Assembly: GCA_025452255.1 (NCBI GenBank)
Contig: CP104974.1
Location: 1,365,001-1,429,000 of the forward strand
Source of the DNA: Devosia sp. A8/3-2
GTDB lineage: Bacteria; Pseudomonadota; Alphaproteobacteria; Rhizobiales; Devosiaceae
Length of the DNA stretch: 64,000 nucleotides
Direction of reading: 5' to 3'
The position numbers were made by a program, and so were the translations under genes. This document shows positions 1-9,418 of this stretch, in pieces; within the stretch, counting starts at the first letter, position 1; the number at the start of each line of letters is the position of its first letter. The notes under the pieces were generated by a model that saw nothing but the letters and a program-made list of their open reading frames with translations, did no database searches and had not been told where the DNA came from.

Positions 1-248
1 GTGGGCGCCAGCACCCGGGCTCGGCCGAGCCGGTCGACGACGCGCGAAATTTGCGGGGCGAGCAGGGCATTGGTCAGTGCATAGGCGGCCGAGACGGCGC
101 CGGCGAGCCAATATTCGCCATGGGTCTGGGACAGCATGGCGACAATGCCGATGGGCGCCATGGCGATGGGCATGCGAGCGAAAAAGCCGGCGCTGGCGAA
201 TGCCTTGGCCCCGGGGGCTTTGAAAATCTGTGCATAGGGGTTCGACAT
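1..248 (-). CDS. MFS transporter, N-terminal fragment cut by the window edge
   Basis: The first 82 codons read MSNPYAQIFKAPGAKAF and continue with a hydrophobic stretch, a GEYWLAGAVSAAYAL helix and the loop ISRVVDRLGRARV, which resembles the MFS loop 2-3 signature (DRxGRR). It is therefore probably a major facilitator efflux permease in the inner membrane. The gene diverges from a TetR regulator, and the 120 bp between them carry three palindromes, so it is the likely regulated target. The substrate cannot be told from this fragment; drug or metabolite efflux is the usual role in this arrangement. Confidence 0.75.
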   Translation of the reverse strand, partial: MSNPYAQIFKAPGAKAFASAGFFARMPIAMAPIGIVAMLSQTHGEYWLAGAVSAAYALTNALLAPQISRVVDRLGRARVLAP

Positions 249-293
249 TTCGGACCGTCCTCGACATTAATGAAGTGCCACCGCAGGTTTCAC

Positions 294-359
294 ATACGCG
301 GCGTATAACAATTAAATAGTCGCATACGAAACGTATGTCAATTGACATTCGACGCGTAT
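294..359. promoter_or_regulatory. Three-site operator array between MFS and TetR genes
   Basis: Two perfect palindromes of the form ATACGNNNCGTAT lie at 294-306 and 324-336. A third copy with one mismatch (ATTCG-ACG-CGTAT) lies at 347-359. Centres are 30 and 23 bp apart, and the last site ends 11 bp before the TetR start codon. TetR proteins commonly bind such short palindromes and repress both themselves and the divergent transporter, so this is most likely the TetR operator. Binding is inferred, not shown. Confidence 0.7.
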
Positions 360-369
360 GTGAATAGGT

Positions 370-966
370 ATGGCTATGACCCGCAGAACCCGCAGCGAGA
401 TGATCGTCGAAACCCGCGCCAAGCTGATTGCCGCCGGACGGCAGGCCTTTGCCACGCTGGGCTATGCCGAGGCCTCGATGGACGATTTCACCGCAGCGGC
501 CGGGCTGACGCGCGGGGCGCTTTATCACCATTTCGGCGACAAGAAGGGGTTGTTCGAGGCGGTCGTTGCCCAGATCGACGGGGAAATGAACACGCGGCTG
601 AAAGAGCGCGCTGCCGTGGCGCCAAGCCGGTGGGAGAGCTTTGTCGAGGAGGGGATCGGCTATATCGAAATGGCGCTGGAACCCGAGATCGGGCGCATTT
701 TGTTGCGCGATGGCCCGGCCGTGCTGGGCGATCCCGCGTCCTGGCCCAGCGCCAATGCCTGCATCATGACAATGAAGGCGAGCCCGGACGCCCTGCTGAA
801 TGACGGCGTGATCCGCAACGTCGATACCGAAGCGACTGCCCGCATGGTCAACGGCGCGTCATGCTATGCGGCGCAATGGATCGCCAATGCGGAGGACCCG
901 GTGGCGATCTCAAAACGCGCGGCGGAGGCTTATCGCCAATTGATCGAAGGCTTATTGCGGCAGTAA
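370..966 (+). CDS. TetR/AcrR family transcriptional regulator
   Basis: The 198-residue protein has the standard length of a TetR repressor. The N-terminal helix-turn-helix spans about residues 12-58 and includes the signature RGALYHHFGDKKGLFEAVV, with AFATLGYAEASMDDF before it. The remainder is an all-helical ligand domain. It starts at the ATG at 370; a second in-frame ATG follows two codons later. It faces the MFS gene across an array of three palindromes and probably represses both genes until an unknown ligand binds. The frame is intact. Confidence 0.92.
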   Translation: MAMTRRTRSEMIVETRAKLIAAGRQAFATLGYAEASMDDFTAAAGLTRGALYHHFGDKKGLFEAVVAQIDGEMNTRLKERAAVAPSRWESFVEEGIGYIEMALEPEIGRILLRDGPAVLGDPASWPSANACIMTMKASPDALLNDGVIRNVDTEATARMVNGASCYAAQWIANAEDPVAISKRAAEAYRQLIEGLLRQ

Positions 967-978
967 CGGCCCCTGAAG

Positions 979-1338
979 TCACGTGCCGCTATTGAGGAAC
1001 AGCACCCGCGTCAGCTGGGTGTAATTGGCCTCGAGCGCCATCAACGCCACAAAGACCAGAATGAGGACCGGCGGTACTAGGATGGCGTAGCTCAGCGCCA
1101 GCCGCTCCCAGCGCATATGCATGAAGATCGAGACGATGAGCCCTGCCTTGAGCAGCATCAGCGCCAGGATCAGGCCCCAGCGCAGCAGGCCCCGGAATTG
1201 CAAAATATCGACCATGTACGAGCCGACGCTGAGAATGAAGAGCCAGACCCAGACCACCAGATAGAGCCGGATGGGATGTTGTTGGCTGTCGTCGTGGCTC
1301 GGGGCGGGCGTTGCGGAGGCGGTCGCTGAATGACTCAT
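979..1338 (-). CDS. Cytochrome c oxidase subunit IV (prokaryotic type)
   Basis: This small membrane protein of about 119 residues has three hydrophobic segments (LYLVVWVWLFILSVG, WGLILALMLLKAGLIV and YAILVPPVLILVFVALM) and the conserved loop FMHMRWER between helices 2 and 3. This pattern is typical of the prokaryotic COX4 family, which sits at the edge of haem-copper oxidases and aids assembly or stability. The start was placed at the MSHS codon (1338) because it lies just past the stop of the preceding subunit III gene; an upstream in-frame start would run into that gene. It is the last gene of the cox operon and converges on TetR with a 12 bp gap. Confidence 0.85.
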   Translation of the reverse strand: MSHSATASATPAPSHDDSQQHPIRLYLVVWVWLFILSVGSYMVDILQFRGLLRWGLILALMLLKAGLIVSIFMHMRWERLALSYAILVPPVLILVFVALMALEANYTQLTRVLFLNSGT

Positions 1339-1343
1339 CTCAA

Positions 1344-2064
1344 TCACCACAGGTAAAAGAAGGCGAAAATGAAGACCCACACCAGATCGACGAAGTGCCA
1401 GTAAAGGCCCATGATTTCGACGATCTCATAGCGGCCCTTGCGGGCGGTGAAGAAGCCAGGGCGGCCGGTGTCGAAGTCGCCGCGCCAGACCTTGCGGGCG
1501 ACGATCAGCAGAAAGATGACGCCGATGCTGACATGGGTGCCGTGAAAGCCGGTGATCATGAAAAGATGGCGCCGAATTGCTGGGCGCCGAAGGGGTTCTC
1601 CCGTGGTCGCACGCCCTCGGAGATCAGCTTGCTCCATTCAAAGGCCTGCATGCCCACGAACATGGCGCCGAAGGCCGCAGTCAACAGCATGAGCACGGCG
1701 GTTTTCCTGCGGTCGCGGCGATAGCCGTAATTGACCGCCATGGCCATGGTGCCGCTCGAAGTGATCAGCACGAAGGTCATGATGGCGATGAGCAGCAGCG
1801 GCATGTGGTGACCGGCGATTTCCAGCGAGAAGACCTCGCTGGCATTGGGCCAGTCACGGTCGTCGACATGCGCGCCGTCATGTAGGAGAGCAGGAAACAG
1901 CCAAAGATGAAGGTGTCGCTGAGCAGGAACACCCACATCATCACCTTGCCCCGGGAGGCAGTCTTGAACGAGCGCTGGTCGGAGGACCAATCCGCAGTAA
2001 TGCCGCGCCAGCCGGGCAGGCGCGCGGCGGGCTCGTGGGATGGTGTCACTGCAGGATCGCTCAT
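1344..2064 (-). CDS. coxP: Cytochrome c oxidase subunit III (second copy, CoxP-like), frame broken
   Basis: Subunit III of a haem-copper oxidase. The N-terminus reads MSDPAVTPSHEPAARLPGW, followed by VMMWVFLLSDTFIFGCFLLSY, a typical subunit III first helix. The C-terminal part has ITGFHGTHVSIG and MGLYWHFVDLVWVFIF, the classic HG-H and YWHFVDxVW motifs. These pieces lie in three frames, with breaks near 1870 and 1560, so two indels must be assumed. The ATG overlaps the stop of the upstream subunit III gene (ATGA). Tandem subunit III genes are the hallmark of the coxMNOP operon of Bradyrhizobium, hence the symbol. Confidence 0.82.
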
Positions 2065-2779
2065 GGCATTCCCCCTTGGGACAGGATCTGGCCGCAAAAG
2101 GCCAGGGAATTCTGCCGGCCGAGCCGGACAGCACCGCCAGCAGCAGCGCCCAGATCAGCAGCATGAACAGCCAATAGGTGGTTGAGAGCTCGACGCTGAG
2201 GCGGATGCGCTCGGGCCGGTCGCGGCGCCTGATGCGCTCGAACGTGCCGGCCGGGGCAAACATGCCGCCGATGACGTGCAGGCCATGGGCTGCGGTCATC
2301 AGGTAGAAAAAGCTGTCGGCGGGACCCGAATTGACGAAATTGCCTGATGCCGCCAGCATGCGCCAGGCGACGAATTGGCCGACGAGGAACAGCAGCGCCA
2401 GTCCGATGGCGGCGAGCACGCCCATGCGCACGCTTGCTGTGTTACCGCGATTGGCGGCGGCGAGCGCCCATTCGAGCGCCAGCCCAGTGCCGACCGGGGT
2501 CAGCGTATTGGGCCAGACGATCCGGGGCAGCGGCATATCCCGCCAGTCCAGCCCTTCCGAGCGCAACAGATAGCCGGTGATCAGTAGGGCAAAGAGCGAG
2601 CCGACAACGGCGAGGAACACGCCCAGCCCCACCTGCGCTGGCGCATAAGGGTTGGGATTGGCCGTGACCCCGCCGGCCTGATCGACCTGCAACCACGGCT
2701 TAACGAAGAGGCCCTGCCGGGACAACCACCAGCCGACAATCAGGGTGAGAATTGCGATGAAACCCAGTATGGCGCTCAT
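2061..2779 (-). CDS. coxO: Cytochrome c oxidase subunit III (first copy, CoxO-like), frame broken near its end
   Basis: About 238 residues with several membrane helices (ILGFIAILTLIVGWWLS, VGLGFLAVVG-like, VLAAIGLALLFLVGQF). The subunit III motif DSFFYLMTAAHGLHVIGG is followed by YWLFMLLIWALLLAVLSG. Near 2110 the frame is lost. Shifting one base restores the ending SLAFCGQILSQGGMP and a stop that overlaps the next ATG as ATGA. Its own ATG overlaps the stop of subunit I in the same way. It belongs to the membrane core of the oxidase beside CoxN and lacks metal ligands, as expected for subunit III. Confidence 0.82.
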
Positions 2780-4547
2780 CCGGGGTCTCCCTTGGTCACC
2801 GGGCCGGGCTCGTTCTGGGGAATGAAATCCTCCTTGGCGCCGGGCACGCTGTAATCATAGGCCCAGCGATAGACATTGGGCAGGTGATCGCCCCAATTGC
2901 CATGCGGCGGCGGGGTGGTGGGCGTCTGCCATTCCAGCGTCGTGGCCCGCCGAGGATTGGGGCCGGACGGCTTGCCGTGGCGCAGGCTCCAGATCAGGTT
3001 GAACACGAAGACCAACTGCGCAGAAGCCGACGATGAAGGCCATGATGGAGATGAAGGCGTTCAGGCTGTGCCCTGACTCCGGCATGATCATGATGCCTTC
3101 GGTCTCGAAATAGCGGCGCGGCAGGCCCATCAGGCCCAGATAGTGCATGGGGAAAAAGATGAGATAGGCGCCCGAGAACGTGACCCAGAAATGGAACTTG
3201 GCCATGGCGTCGCCCAGCATTCGCCCGGTGACCTTGGGATACCAGTGATAGATGGCCCCGAAGATGACCGGGATCGGCGCCACCCCCATCACCATGTGGA
3301 AATGGGCGACCACGAACATGGTATCCGAGAGCGGCACGTCGACCACCACATTGCCCAGGAACAGGCCCGATAGCCCGCCATTGACGAAGGTGACGATGAA
3401 GCCCGGGGCGAACAGCATGGGCGGATTGAAGTGGATGTCACCGCGCCATAGCGTCAACACCCAATTATACACCTTGATGGCCGTCGGCACCGCGATGATC
3501 AGCGTGGTGGTGGCAAAGAAGAACCCGAAATAGGGGTTCATGCCGCTGACATACATATGGTGCGCCCAGACCACGAAGCTGAGCACGCCAATGCCCACAA
3601 TGGCCCAGACCATCATGCGGTAGCCGAAGATATTGCGGCGGGCATGGGTGCTGATCAGGTCCGAGACGATGCCGAAGGCGGGCAGGGCGACGATATAGAC
3701 TTCGGGGTGCCCGAAGAACCAGAACAGGTGCTGGAACAGGATCGGACTGCCCCCGCCATAGCTGAGCTGTTCGCCCATTTCGACCAGTGGTCGGCATGAA
3801 GAAGCTGGTGCCCAGATATTTGTCGAACAGCATCATGACGGCGGCAACGAACAGCGCCAGGAAGGCCAGCAACGCCATGACGGTGGCGACGAAAATGCCC
3901 CAGATGGTGAGGGGCAGGCGCATCAATGTCATGCCGCGCGCCCGCGCCTGCAGCACGGTCACGGTGTAGTTCAGCCCACCCATGGTGAAGCCGATGATGA
4001 AGATAATCAGCGATACCAGCATGAGCATGATGCCCCATTGCTGACTCGGCGTATTGGAGAGAATGGCTCAGGGCGGATAGAGCGTCCAGCCGGCCCCGGT
4101 CGGCCCGCCCGGCACGAAAAAGCTGATCACCAGCAGCATGACCGCGACGAAATAAAGCCAGAAGCTGAGCATATTTGCATAGGGGAACACCATGTCCCGG
4201 GCGCCTACCATCAGCGGGATCAGGTAATTGCCGAAACCGCCGAGAAACAGCGCGGTCAGCAGATACACGACCATGATCATGCCGTGCATGGTGATGATCT
4301 GGTAATAGCGGTCCGCGTCGATGAATTCGACCAGACCGGGAAAACCCAGTTGCAGGCGGATCAGCCAGGACAGCACCAGCGCCACAAAGCCAATGACCAG
4401 CGCCGTCACCGCATATTGCACCGCAATGACCTTGGCATCCTGGGAGAAGACGTATTTCGTCCACCAGCTATGGGCGTGGTAAAGTTCCATCTCCTCGAGT
4501 TCGGCGGGCGGCACCGTGGCGCTCGCTTCATGGGGGATGTCGGCCAT
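2776..4547 (-). CDS. coxN: Cytochrome c oxidase subunit I (CoxN-like), three frame breaks
   Basis: The catalytic subunit reduces O2 to water and pumps protons. Restored length is about 590 residues. Ligands are visible: MHGMIMVVYLL holds a low-spin haem histidine, WFFGHPEVY holds the His-Tyr cross-link and a CuB ligand, WAHHMYVSG holds the two further CuB histidines, and FVVAHFHMVMG holds the axial histidines of both haems. The coding pieces sit in different frames with breaks near 4070, 3785 and 3017. An intact set of ligands spread over three frames argues for sequence error rather than decay. The ATG at 4547 has a strong GAGGAGGA Shine-Dalgarno site. Confidence 0.9.
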
Positions 4548-4618
4548 ACGTTCCTCCTCAACTCTCCTCTTTGAAGTGCGGCCGTCTTATGCGGCTCGGC
4601 GCTTCAACCCCCTTTGGT

Positions 4619-5408
4619 TCAGGAGGACAGGCTGGCAAAAGTCGACTGCGACGTCAGCCAGTCCTGGTATTCTTCGTCAGTGACCACGGTCACGGTGCCG
4701 CGCATATAGGAATGCCCGACGCCGCACAGTTCGGCGCACAGAATTTCGTAGGTGCCGGTCTTGGTCGGGGTGACCCAGAAATAGGTCACCGAGCCGGGGA
4801 TCATGTCCATCTTGGCGCGGAATTCGGGCACGTAGAAATCGTGCAGCACATCGACCGAGCGCAGCAGGAAGCGGACCGGCTTGTCCACCGGGAGGATGAG
4901 TTCGCCCCCTCGATCAGCAGATCATCCTGCCCCGGGGATCATTGGGGCTTACCCCCAGCGTGTTATCGCCGCCGATCAGGCGATTATCGGCGGCGCCCAG
5001 CTTGCCGTCGGCGCCCGGCAGACGAAAGCTCCACAGCCATTGCTGGCCGACCACTTCGATATCGGTGGCGGTGTCGGGAACCTCGACATATTGCGCCCAG
5101 ACGAACAGTCCCGGCGTCAGCATGGCGATGACGCCGCCGGCGGTGAGGGCGGTCAGCCATCCTTCGAGTCGCTTGTTCTCGGGCTCGTAGCTGGCCTTGC
5201 GGCCTTCCTGATGGCGGAAGCGGTAGAGGCAATAGGCCACGAACAGCACTACAGCCGCGAAAACCGCGCCGGTAATGGCGAAGGTCAGCACCATTGTGCT
5301 GTCGATATAGCCCCAATTCGATGCGAGGGGCGAAAACCACCATGGGCTGAAGACATGGAACGCCACCGACGCGACGACGACAACCACCATAATGACGGCA
5401 ACGAACAT
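4619..5408 (-). CDS. coxM: Cytochrome c oxidase subunit II (CoxM-like), frame broken near 4900-4920
   Basis: Subunit II carries the CuA centre that takes electrons from cytochrome c. Two N-terminal hairpin helices (MFVAVIMVVVVVASVAFHVF and AITGAVFAAVVLFVAYCLY) precede the periplasmic cupredoxin domain with VVGQQWLWSFRLPG and the CuA motif CAELCGVGHSYM (C-x3-C-x3-H-x2-M). There is no C-terminal cytochrome c domain. Between NDPRG and GELILPVD, two one-base deletions about 20 bp apart (a missing C after GGGG, and five Gs where six are needed) explain the break. It is the first gene of the operon, with AAGGTGAGGGG before the ATG. Confidence 0.88.
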
Positions 5409-5789
5409 GACCCCTCACCTTCCATCCGGCGGGAGAGATCGCGGTGCAACAGCCAGCAAGCATCCGCCGTGAACGAGCGGACCTGAACGGCCATGATTTC
5501 GCACTTTGGTCATTGGCATGGCCACGCTCCTTGCATCACCCCCTCCGGTGACCTCAATGCAGGAACAGACACGACGCTAGTCAGTGAGGAGCATCGATCG
5601 TTGCGGTGCGGCTCACTCAAGGGGAAGGCTGTCATTGACTTGATAAAATGTCAACGTGCTGCCGCAACACCTGATTTGGGCTCACGCAGGTTGCAGAGGC
5701 GCCAGCATTGTCCAGCTTGGGCTGAACTAAATCCGGCTCCCAAGCATTGCTCTTTAAGAGTGTTTCCCGCGCAATCGGAGGATTTCAGA
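5409..5789. promoter_or_regulatory. Intergenic region with cox operon promoter; inverted repeat at 5635-5654
   Basis: This gap of about 380 bp separates the divergent cox operon and the DUF2934 gene and must hold both promoters. The only clear structure is an inverted repeat TTGAC-N10-GTCAA at 5635-5654. It is similar in outline to, but not a match for, an FNR/FixK box (TTGAT-N4-ATCAA). No coding sequence is supported here. Confidence 0.4.
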
Positions 5790-6086
5790 ATGGCTGACGA
5801 TATTGACCCATGGGTGGACAAGCATTTCGAGGCGGCAGTGCGAGACACGGCCTATTTCCTCTGGGAAAATGATGGTCGCCCGTTCGGGCGCGAGACGGAA
5901 TATTGGTTCGCCGCGCTCGAAAAATGCCTGCGGCAGCGGGGTGCCGATGCCCAGCTGCGCCGAGGGCCGGATGACGGCGAGCGGCCGGCCGACGACAATA
6001 TCGATGATCTGGGCCGGCCAGTGAACAACCCGCAGGGCAAGCCGCTGGAACAGCCGCTCGATAACGGAGACACACCGCGCCGGTAA
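5790..6086 (+). CDS. DUF2934 domain protein
   Basis: A 98-residue acidic protein. Residues 14-48 match the DUF2934 pattern: a helix AVRDTAYFLWENDGRPFGRE followed by TEYWFAALEKCL, with the conserved W-E-x-x-GRP-x-GR core. The rest is a disordered, proline- and aspartate-rich tail. The start at 5790 is fixed by GGAGGA eight bases upstream. DUF2934 proteins are small, of unknown function and common in alphaproteobacteria, sometimes stress-linked. Nothing in the neighbourhood adds a clue. Confidence 0.75.
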   Translation: MADDIDPWVDKHFEAAVRDTAYFLWENDGRPFGRETEYWFAALEKCLRQRGADAQLRRGPDDGERPADDNIDDLGRPVNNPQGKPLEQPLDNGDTPRR

Positions 6087-6093
6087 ATGCCCG

Positions 6094-6517
6094 TCAGGGC
6101 GTATCGGTCTCGCCCAGCGAGCGTTTTGCCGCTTGTTCTGACAACCCGGTGCAATTGCTTGATTTCGTGTTCGCTGAGCCGTTCGGCGCCGATAAAGGCG
6201 TTCTTGGCCGCCTTGCTGGCCAGAATGAGATCGTCCAGCTTGGCATGCAGAGCCTCGCTATCGCGGTTTTGCGTATTCTGCAGCACGAAGACCATCAGGA
6301 AGGTGATGATCGTGGTGCTAGTGTTGACGACCAATTGCCGGGTCTCGGAAAACCCGAAGAACGGGCCGGACACAGCCCAGACAATCACCCCCAGCAGCGC
6401 AATGCCGAAGGCGAGGGGCTTGCCGGCGGCGTGGGAAACGCCGCTGGAGAAACGCGTAAAGATGCTCTTTTGCGACACTGTTGCACCTGATTGCTCGTGA
6501 GCAATTATGTGTCCCAT
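6094..6517 (-). CDS. Low-affinity iron permease family protein, frame broken near 6137
   Basis: About 140 residues starting MGHIIAHEQSG. Two membrane helices, PLAFGIALLGVIVWAVSGPFF and TTIITFLMVFVLQNTQNRD, are followed by the family signature NRDSEALHAKLDDLI and AKNAFIGAERLSEHEI. This matches the small bacterial members of the Fet4-like iron permease family (PF04120). Near 6137 the frame shifts; the alternative frame gives a plausible ending EQAAKRSLGETDTP. Whether these short bacterial proteins transport iron at all is not settled. Confidence 0.75.
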
Positions 6518-6728
6518 CAACGCCGGAGGCGATAAATCGATCCCCGTTGCGGCTCTCCCACCCCACCCGTTCTGCCATGGGCGCCGCTTCCACATTGACC
6601 AATTTGCACGCGTGCAAAGACCGTTTCTTCTTGGAGTCGAATGAGATGAGCGTCGCGCTGGAGCAAAAGATGGAAGCGGCCGATCCGGTATCGGCATGGA
6701 TTTTGGAAGCCGGCGAGGGCCAGCTAAC

Positions 6729-8334
6729 GTGACGCGTTTTGCCGTTATTGCCGACCCGCATTTCCATGATGCCAATTTTACCGGAACCGGCGACCAGCTG
6801 TTTCTGCGCAGCCTGATCGACACGGCGGAATCCACCCGCGTTTTCAACGAAAGCGCGCCGGCCTTCCGTGCCGCGCTGGACCAGATTGCCGCCCGGGGCA
6901 TCAAGACGGTCATCATCGTGGGTGATCTGACCGATGACGGGCAGGCCTATGCGGTGGATGGCGCTGTGGCTTTGCTTGAGAGCTACGCGGCCGGGTTCGG
7001 CATGCGCTTTTTCATGACAATGGGCAATCACGACCTGTTCTGCCCGCGCCGGGCGGCATCAATCCAAACGCATCCTGCGGGAAGATGGGCGCTATGATCT
7101 GGTGACCAGCGACGGCAAGGCAAGGGATACCGGCGCCGCCAGCCATGTGGTGACCGAAGCGATGTTCGCCGGCGGTTACGACAATGTGGTGCCGGCACTA
7201 GGTCGGCTGGGCTTCATGCGCCACCCCAAGGATATTCATTGGGAGAGCCCCTTCGGCAGCGACGATGCGCTGGCAAGCCGGCTTTATGCGGTGCGTTCGG
7301 AAGATGGCAGCCAGAGCGTGGACATGGTCGACGCTTCCTATCTGGCGGAGCCGGTGCCGGGCCTGTGGCTGCTCTCGCTCGACGCTAATATTTATCGGCC
7401 CGAGGGCGACGGTTTTGCCGATTGTTCGGAGGCGGGCTGGAACGCTGCCCTCGAGCACAAATCTTACCTGCTGGCCCGGACCGCCGATGTCGTGGCGCGG
7501 GCGCGGCAATTGGGCAAGCAATTGGTGGCGTTCTCGCACTATCCGGTGGTCGACCCACTCGATGGTACGCTAGAGGAGGAACTGACCCTGTTGGGCAAGA
7601 CCACCTTCGCGCGCCGCATGCCGGTCCCGGCCGTGTCAGAGGCGTTCCTCCCGGCGGGGGTGAAGCTGCATTTCAGCGGCCATTGGCATGTCAATGACAC
7701 GGCGCGCTTTGCCGATGATGGCACCTATGTGCTCAATCTGGCAGTGCCGGCGCCGGTGGCATTTCCGCCAGCCTACAAAATCTGCGAACTGTCGGCCGAA
7801 ACATTGCATGTCGACACGGTGATGCTGCGCGATGTGGCGGGCTATGATGTGGGATTTATCCGCTATGCCGCCGAATGCGCGGTGACAGGCTATGATGATG
7901 AGGGGCTGCGTGCCGCGGGTGATCATTTCGGCTTCATCAGCCGGCATCTCGATCTCTTGGTACGCGACCGCTATCTGCCGCGCGAATGGCCAGAAGGCCT
8001 GCGCGGCATGGTGGAAAGCGTCATGCTTGGCGCCGTGGCCGGGCTGGCCGGCGGCGCACTAGCGCCGGACATAGCGGAATTGCCGTTCATGGCGGCGGTG
8101 GTGGATTGGTACAAGCTGCGCAAGGCCGGCGATCTGGCGTTGGGCGATATCAGGGCTGCCCGGCTTGCGGCCTATGCCGACTCGGCCGCACTGTTCGCCG
8201 TGCGCGACTGGCCGGAAGGGTCGACCGAGCGGCAGCTGGGCCGGTTTTTCGGCATGATGCTGCGCTATGGCGCGGGCCTGCCGGCCACGCGCTTCCAGGT
8301 GGATCTCGCCAGCGGAACGGTCACCCCGGATTAA
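6729..8334 (+). CDS. Metallophosphoesterase of about 530 residues, frame broken near 7060
   Basis: A calcineurin-like phosphoesterase. All metal-binding motifs are present in order: ADPHFHD (D-x-H), GDLTDDG, GNHD, FSHYP and GHWHVN. The GTG at 6729 was chosen because the first beta strand (TRFAVIADPHF) follows immediately. The first 110 residues lie in one frame and the remainder in another, with the break near 7060 between GNHDLF and KRILREDG. The last 200 or so residues form an extra C-terminal domain not recognised here. The stop codon shares TTAA with the stop of the convergent ATPase gene. The substrate is unknown. Confidence 0.82.
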
Positions 8335-9413
8335 AGCCGTTTACCGGTGGCGCTGTCAAAATAGGACGCGTTGGCGAGGTCGAGGCCCAGCGTCACGCCG
8401 TCGCCGACCGCACCGGCAAAATCGCCCGGTATGCGCAGGCTGAAGACGCCGCTATCGGCCTCGCACCACAGGATCGTGTCGGGCCCCATGGCCTCGATCA
8501 CGCTGACCTTGCCAGCAAAGCCCGGCAGGCCAGAAGCCGTGCCGAGCACGATCTGTTCGGGCCTGCAACCCAGCGATGACCGCGCGTTCCTCAGCGACTT
8601 GCGCCGCGGACTGGGGCAGTTCTGAACGTGCCCAGTTCCGAGCGAAAGAATGTCTTGTCCGCCTTGGGTACCAGCGTGCCCGAGATCAGATTCATGGCCG
8701 GCGAGCCGATGAAGCCGGCGACGAACAGATTGGCGGGCCGGTGATAGATTTCGCGCGGGCTGGCCAATTGCTGGATGACGCCATCGCGCATGATGGCGAT
8801 ACGGTCGGCCGTGGTCATGGCCTCTACCCGGTCATGGGTTACGTAGATCATCGTGCTCCCCAGTTCCTGGTGCAGTTTCTTGATTTCGACGCGCAGCTCG
8901 GTGCGCAGTTTGGCGTCGAGATTGGAAAGGGGTTCGTCGAAGAGGAAAATATCGACGTCCCGCACTAAAGCCCGCCCGATCGCCACGCGCTGTCGCTGGC
9001 CGCCAGACAGCGCGGACGGGCGGCGCTGCAGATAGGGCTCGAGCTGCAGGATCGCCGCGGTGCGCTTGACCCGGCGGGCGATCTCGTCCTTGGCCATGCC
9101 GGCCACCTGCAGGCCGAAGCTGAGGTTCTTTTCAACATTCATATTGGGGTAGAGCGCATAGGACTGGAACACCATGCCGATGCCCCTGTCCTTGGGATCG
9201 GCCCGGGTGACATTGCGCTCCCCGATCCAGATTTCGCCGTCCGAGAGATCGGACAAGCCCTGCAATGGCATTGAGCAGGGTGGATTTGCCGCAGCCCGAG
9301 GGACCCAGCAGCACGAGGAATTCGCCAGCGGCGATCTCGAGATCGAAATCCTTGACCACGGCGGTGCTGCCATAGCCGATAGCGACGGAACGCAGGGAAA
9401 CGGGAACGGACAT
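8331..9413 (-). CDS. Sugar ABC transporter ATP-binding protein (UgpC/MalK type), frame broken
   Basis: The ATPase of a carbohydrate importer, about 360 residues when restored. It shows Walker [11 protein letters not shown]-loop [11 protein letters not shown], signature LSGGQRQR, Walker B IFLFDEP and the switch YVTHD. A C-terminal TOBE-type regulatory domain begins with GFIGSPAMN. Frame breaks lie near 9265, just after Walker A, and near 8550-8610, inside the C-terminal domain. It is the last gene of the minus-strand sugar operon, five bases after the second permease, so it probably energises that importer. Confidence 0.87.
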
Positions 9414-9418
9414 GGCAG

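Noticed and set aside
979-5408. The cox operon as a set of pseudogenes
   Set aside because: All metal ligands and motifs are present and only the frame changes, mostly by one base. Sequence error is the simpler explanation.
5635-5654. TTGAC-N10-GTCAA as an FNR/FixK box for the cox operon
   Set aside because: The arms and spacing do not match TTGAT-N4-ATCAA; kept only as an inverted repeat.
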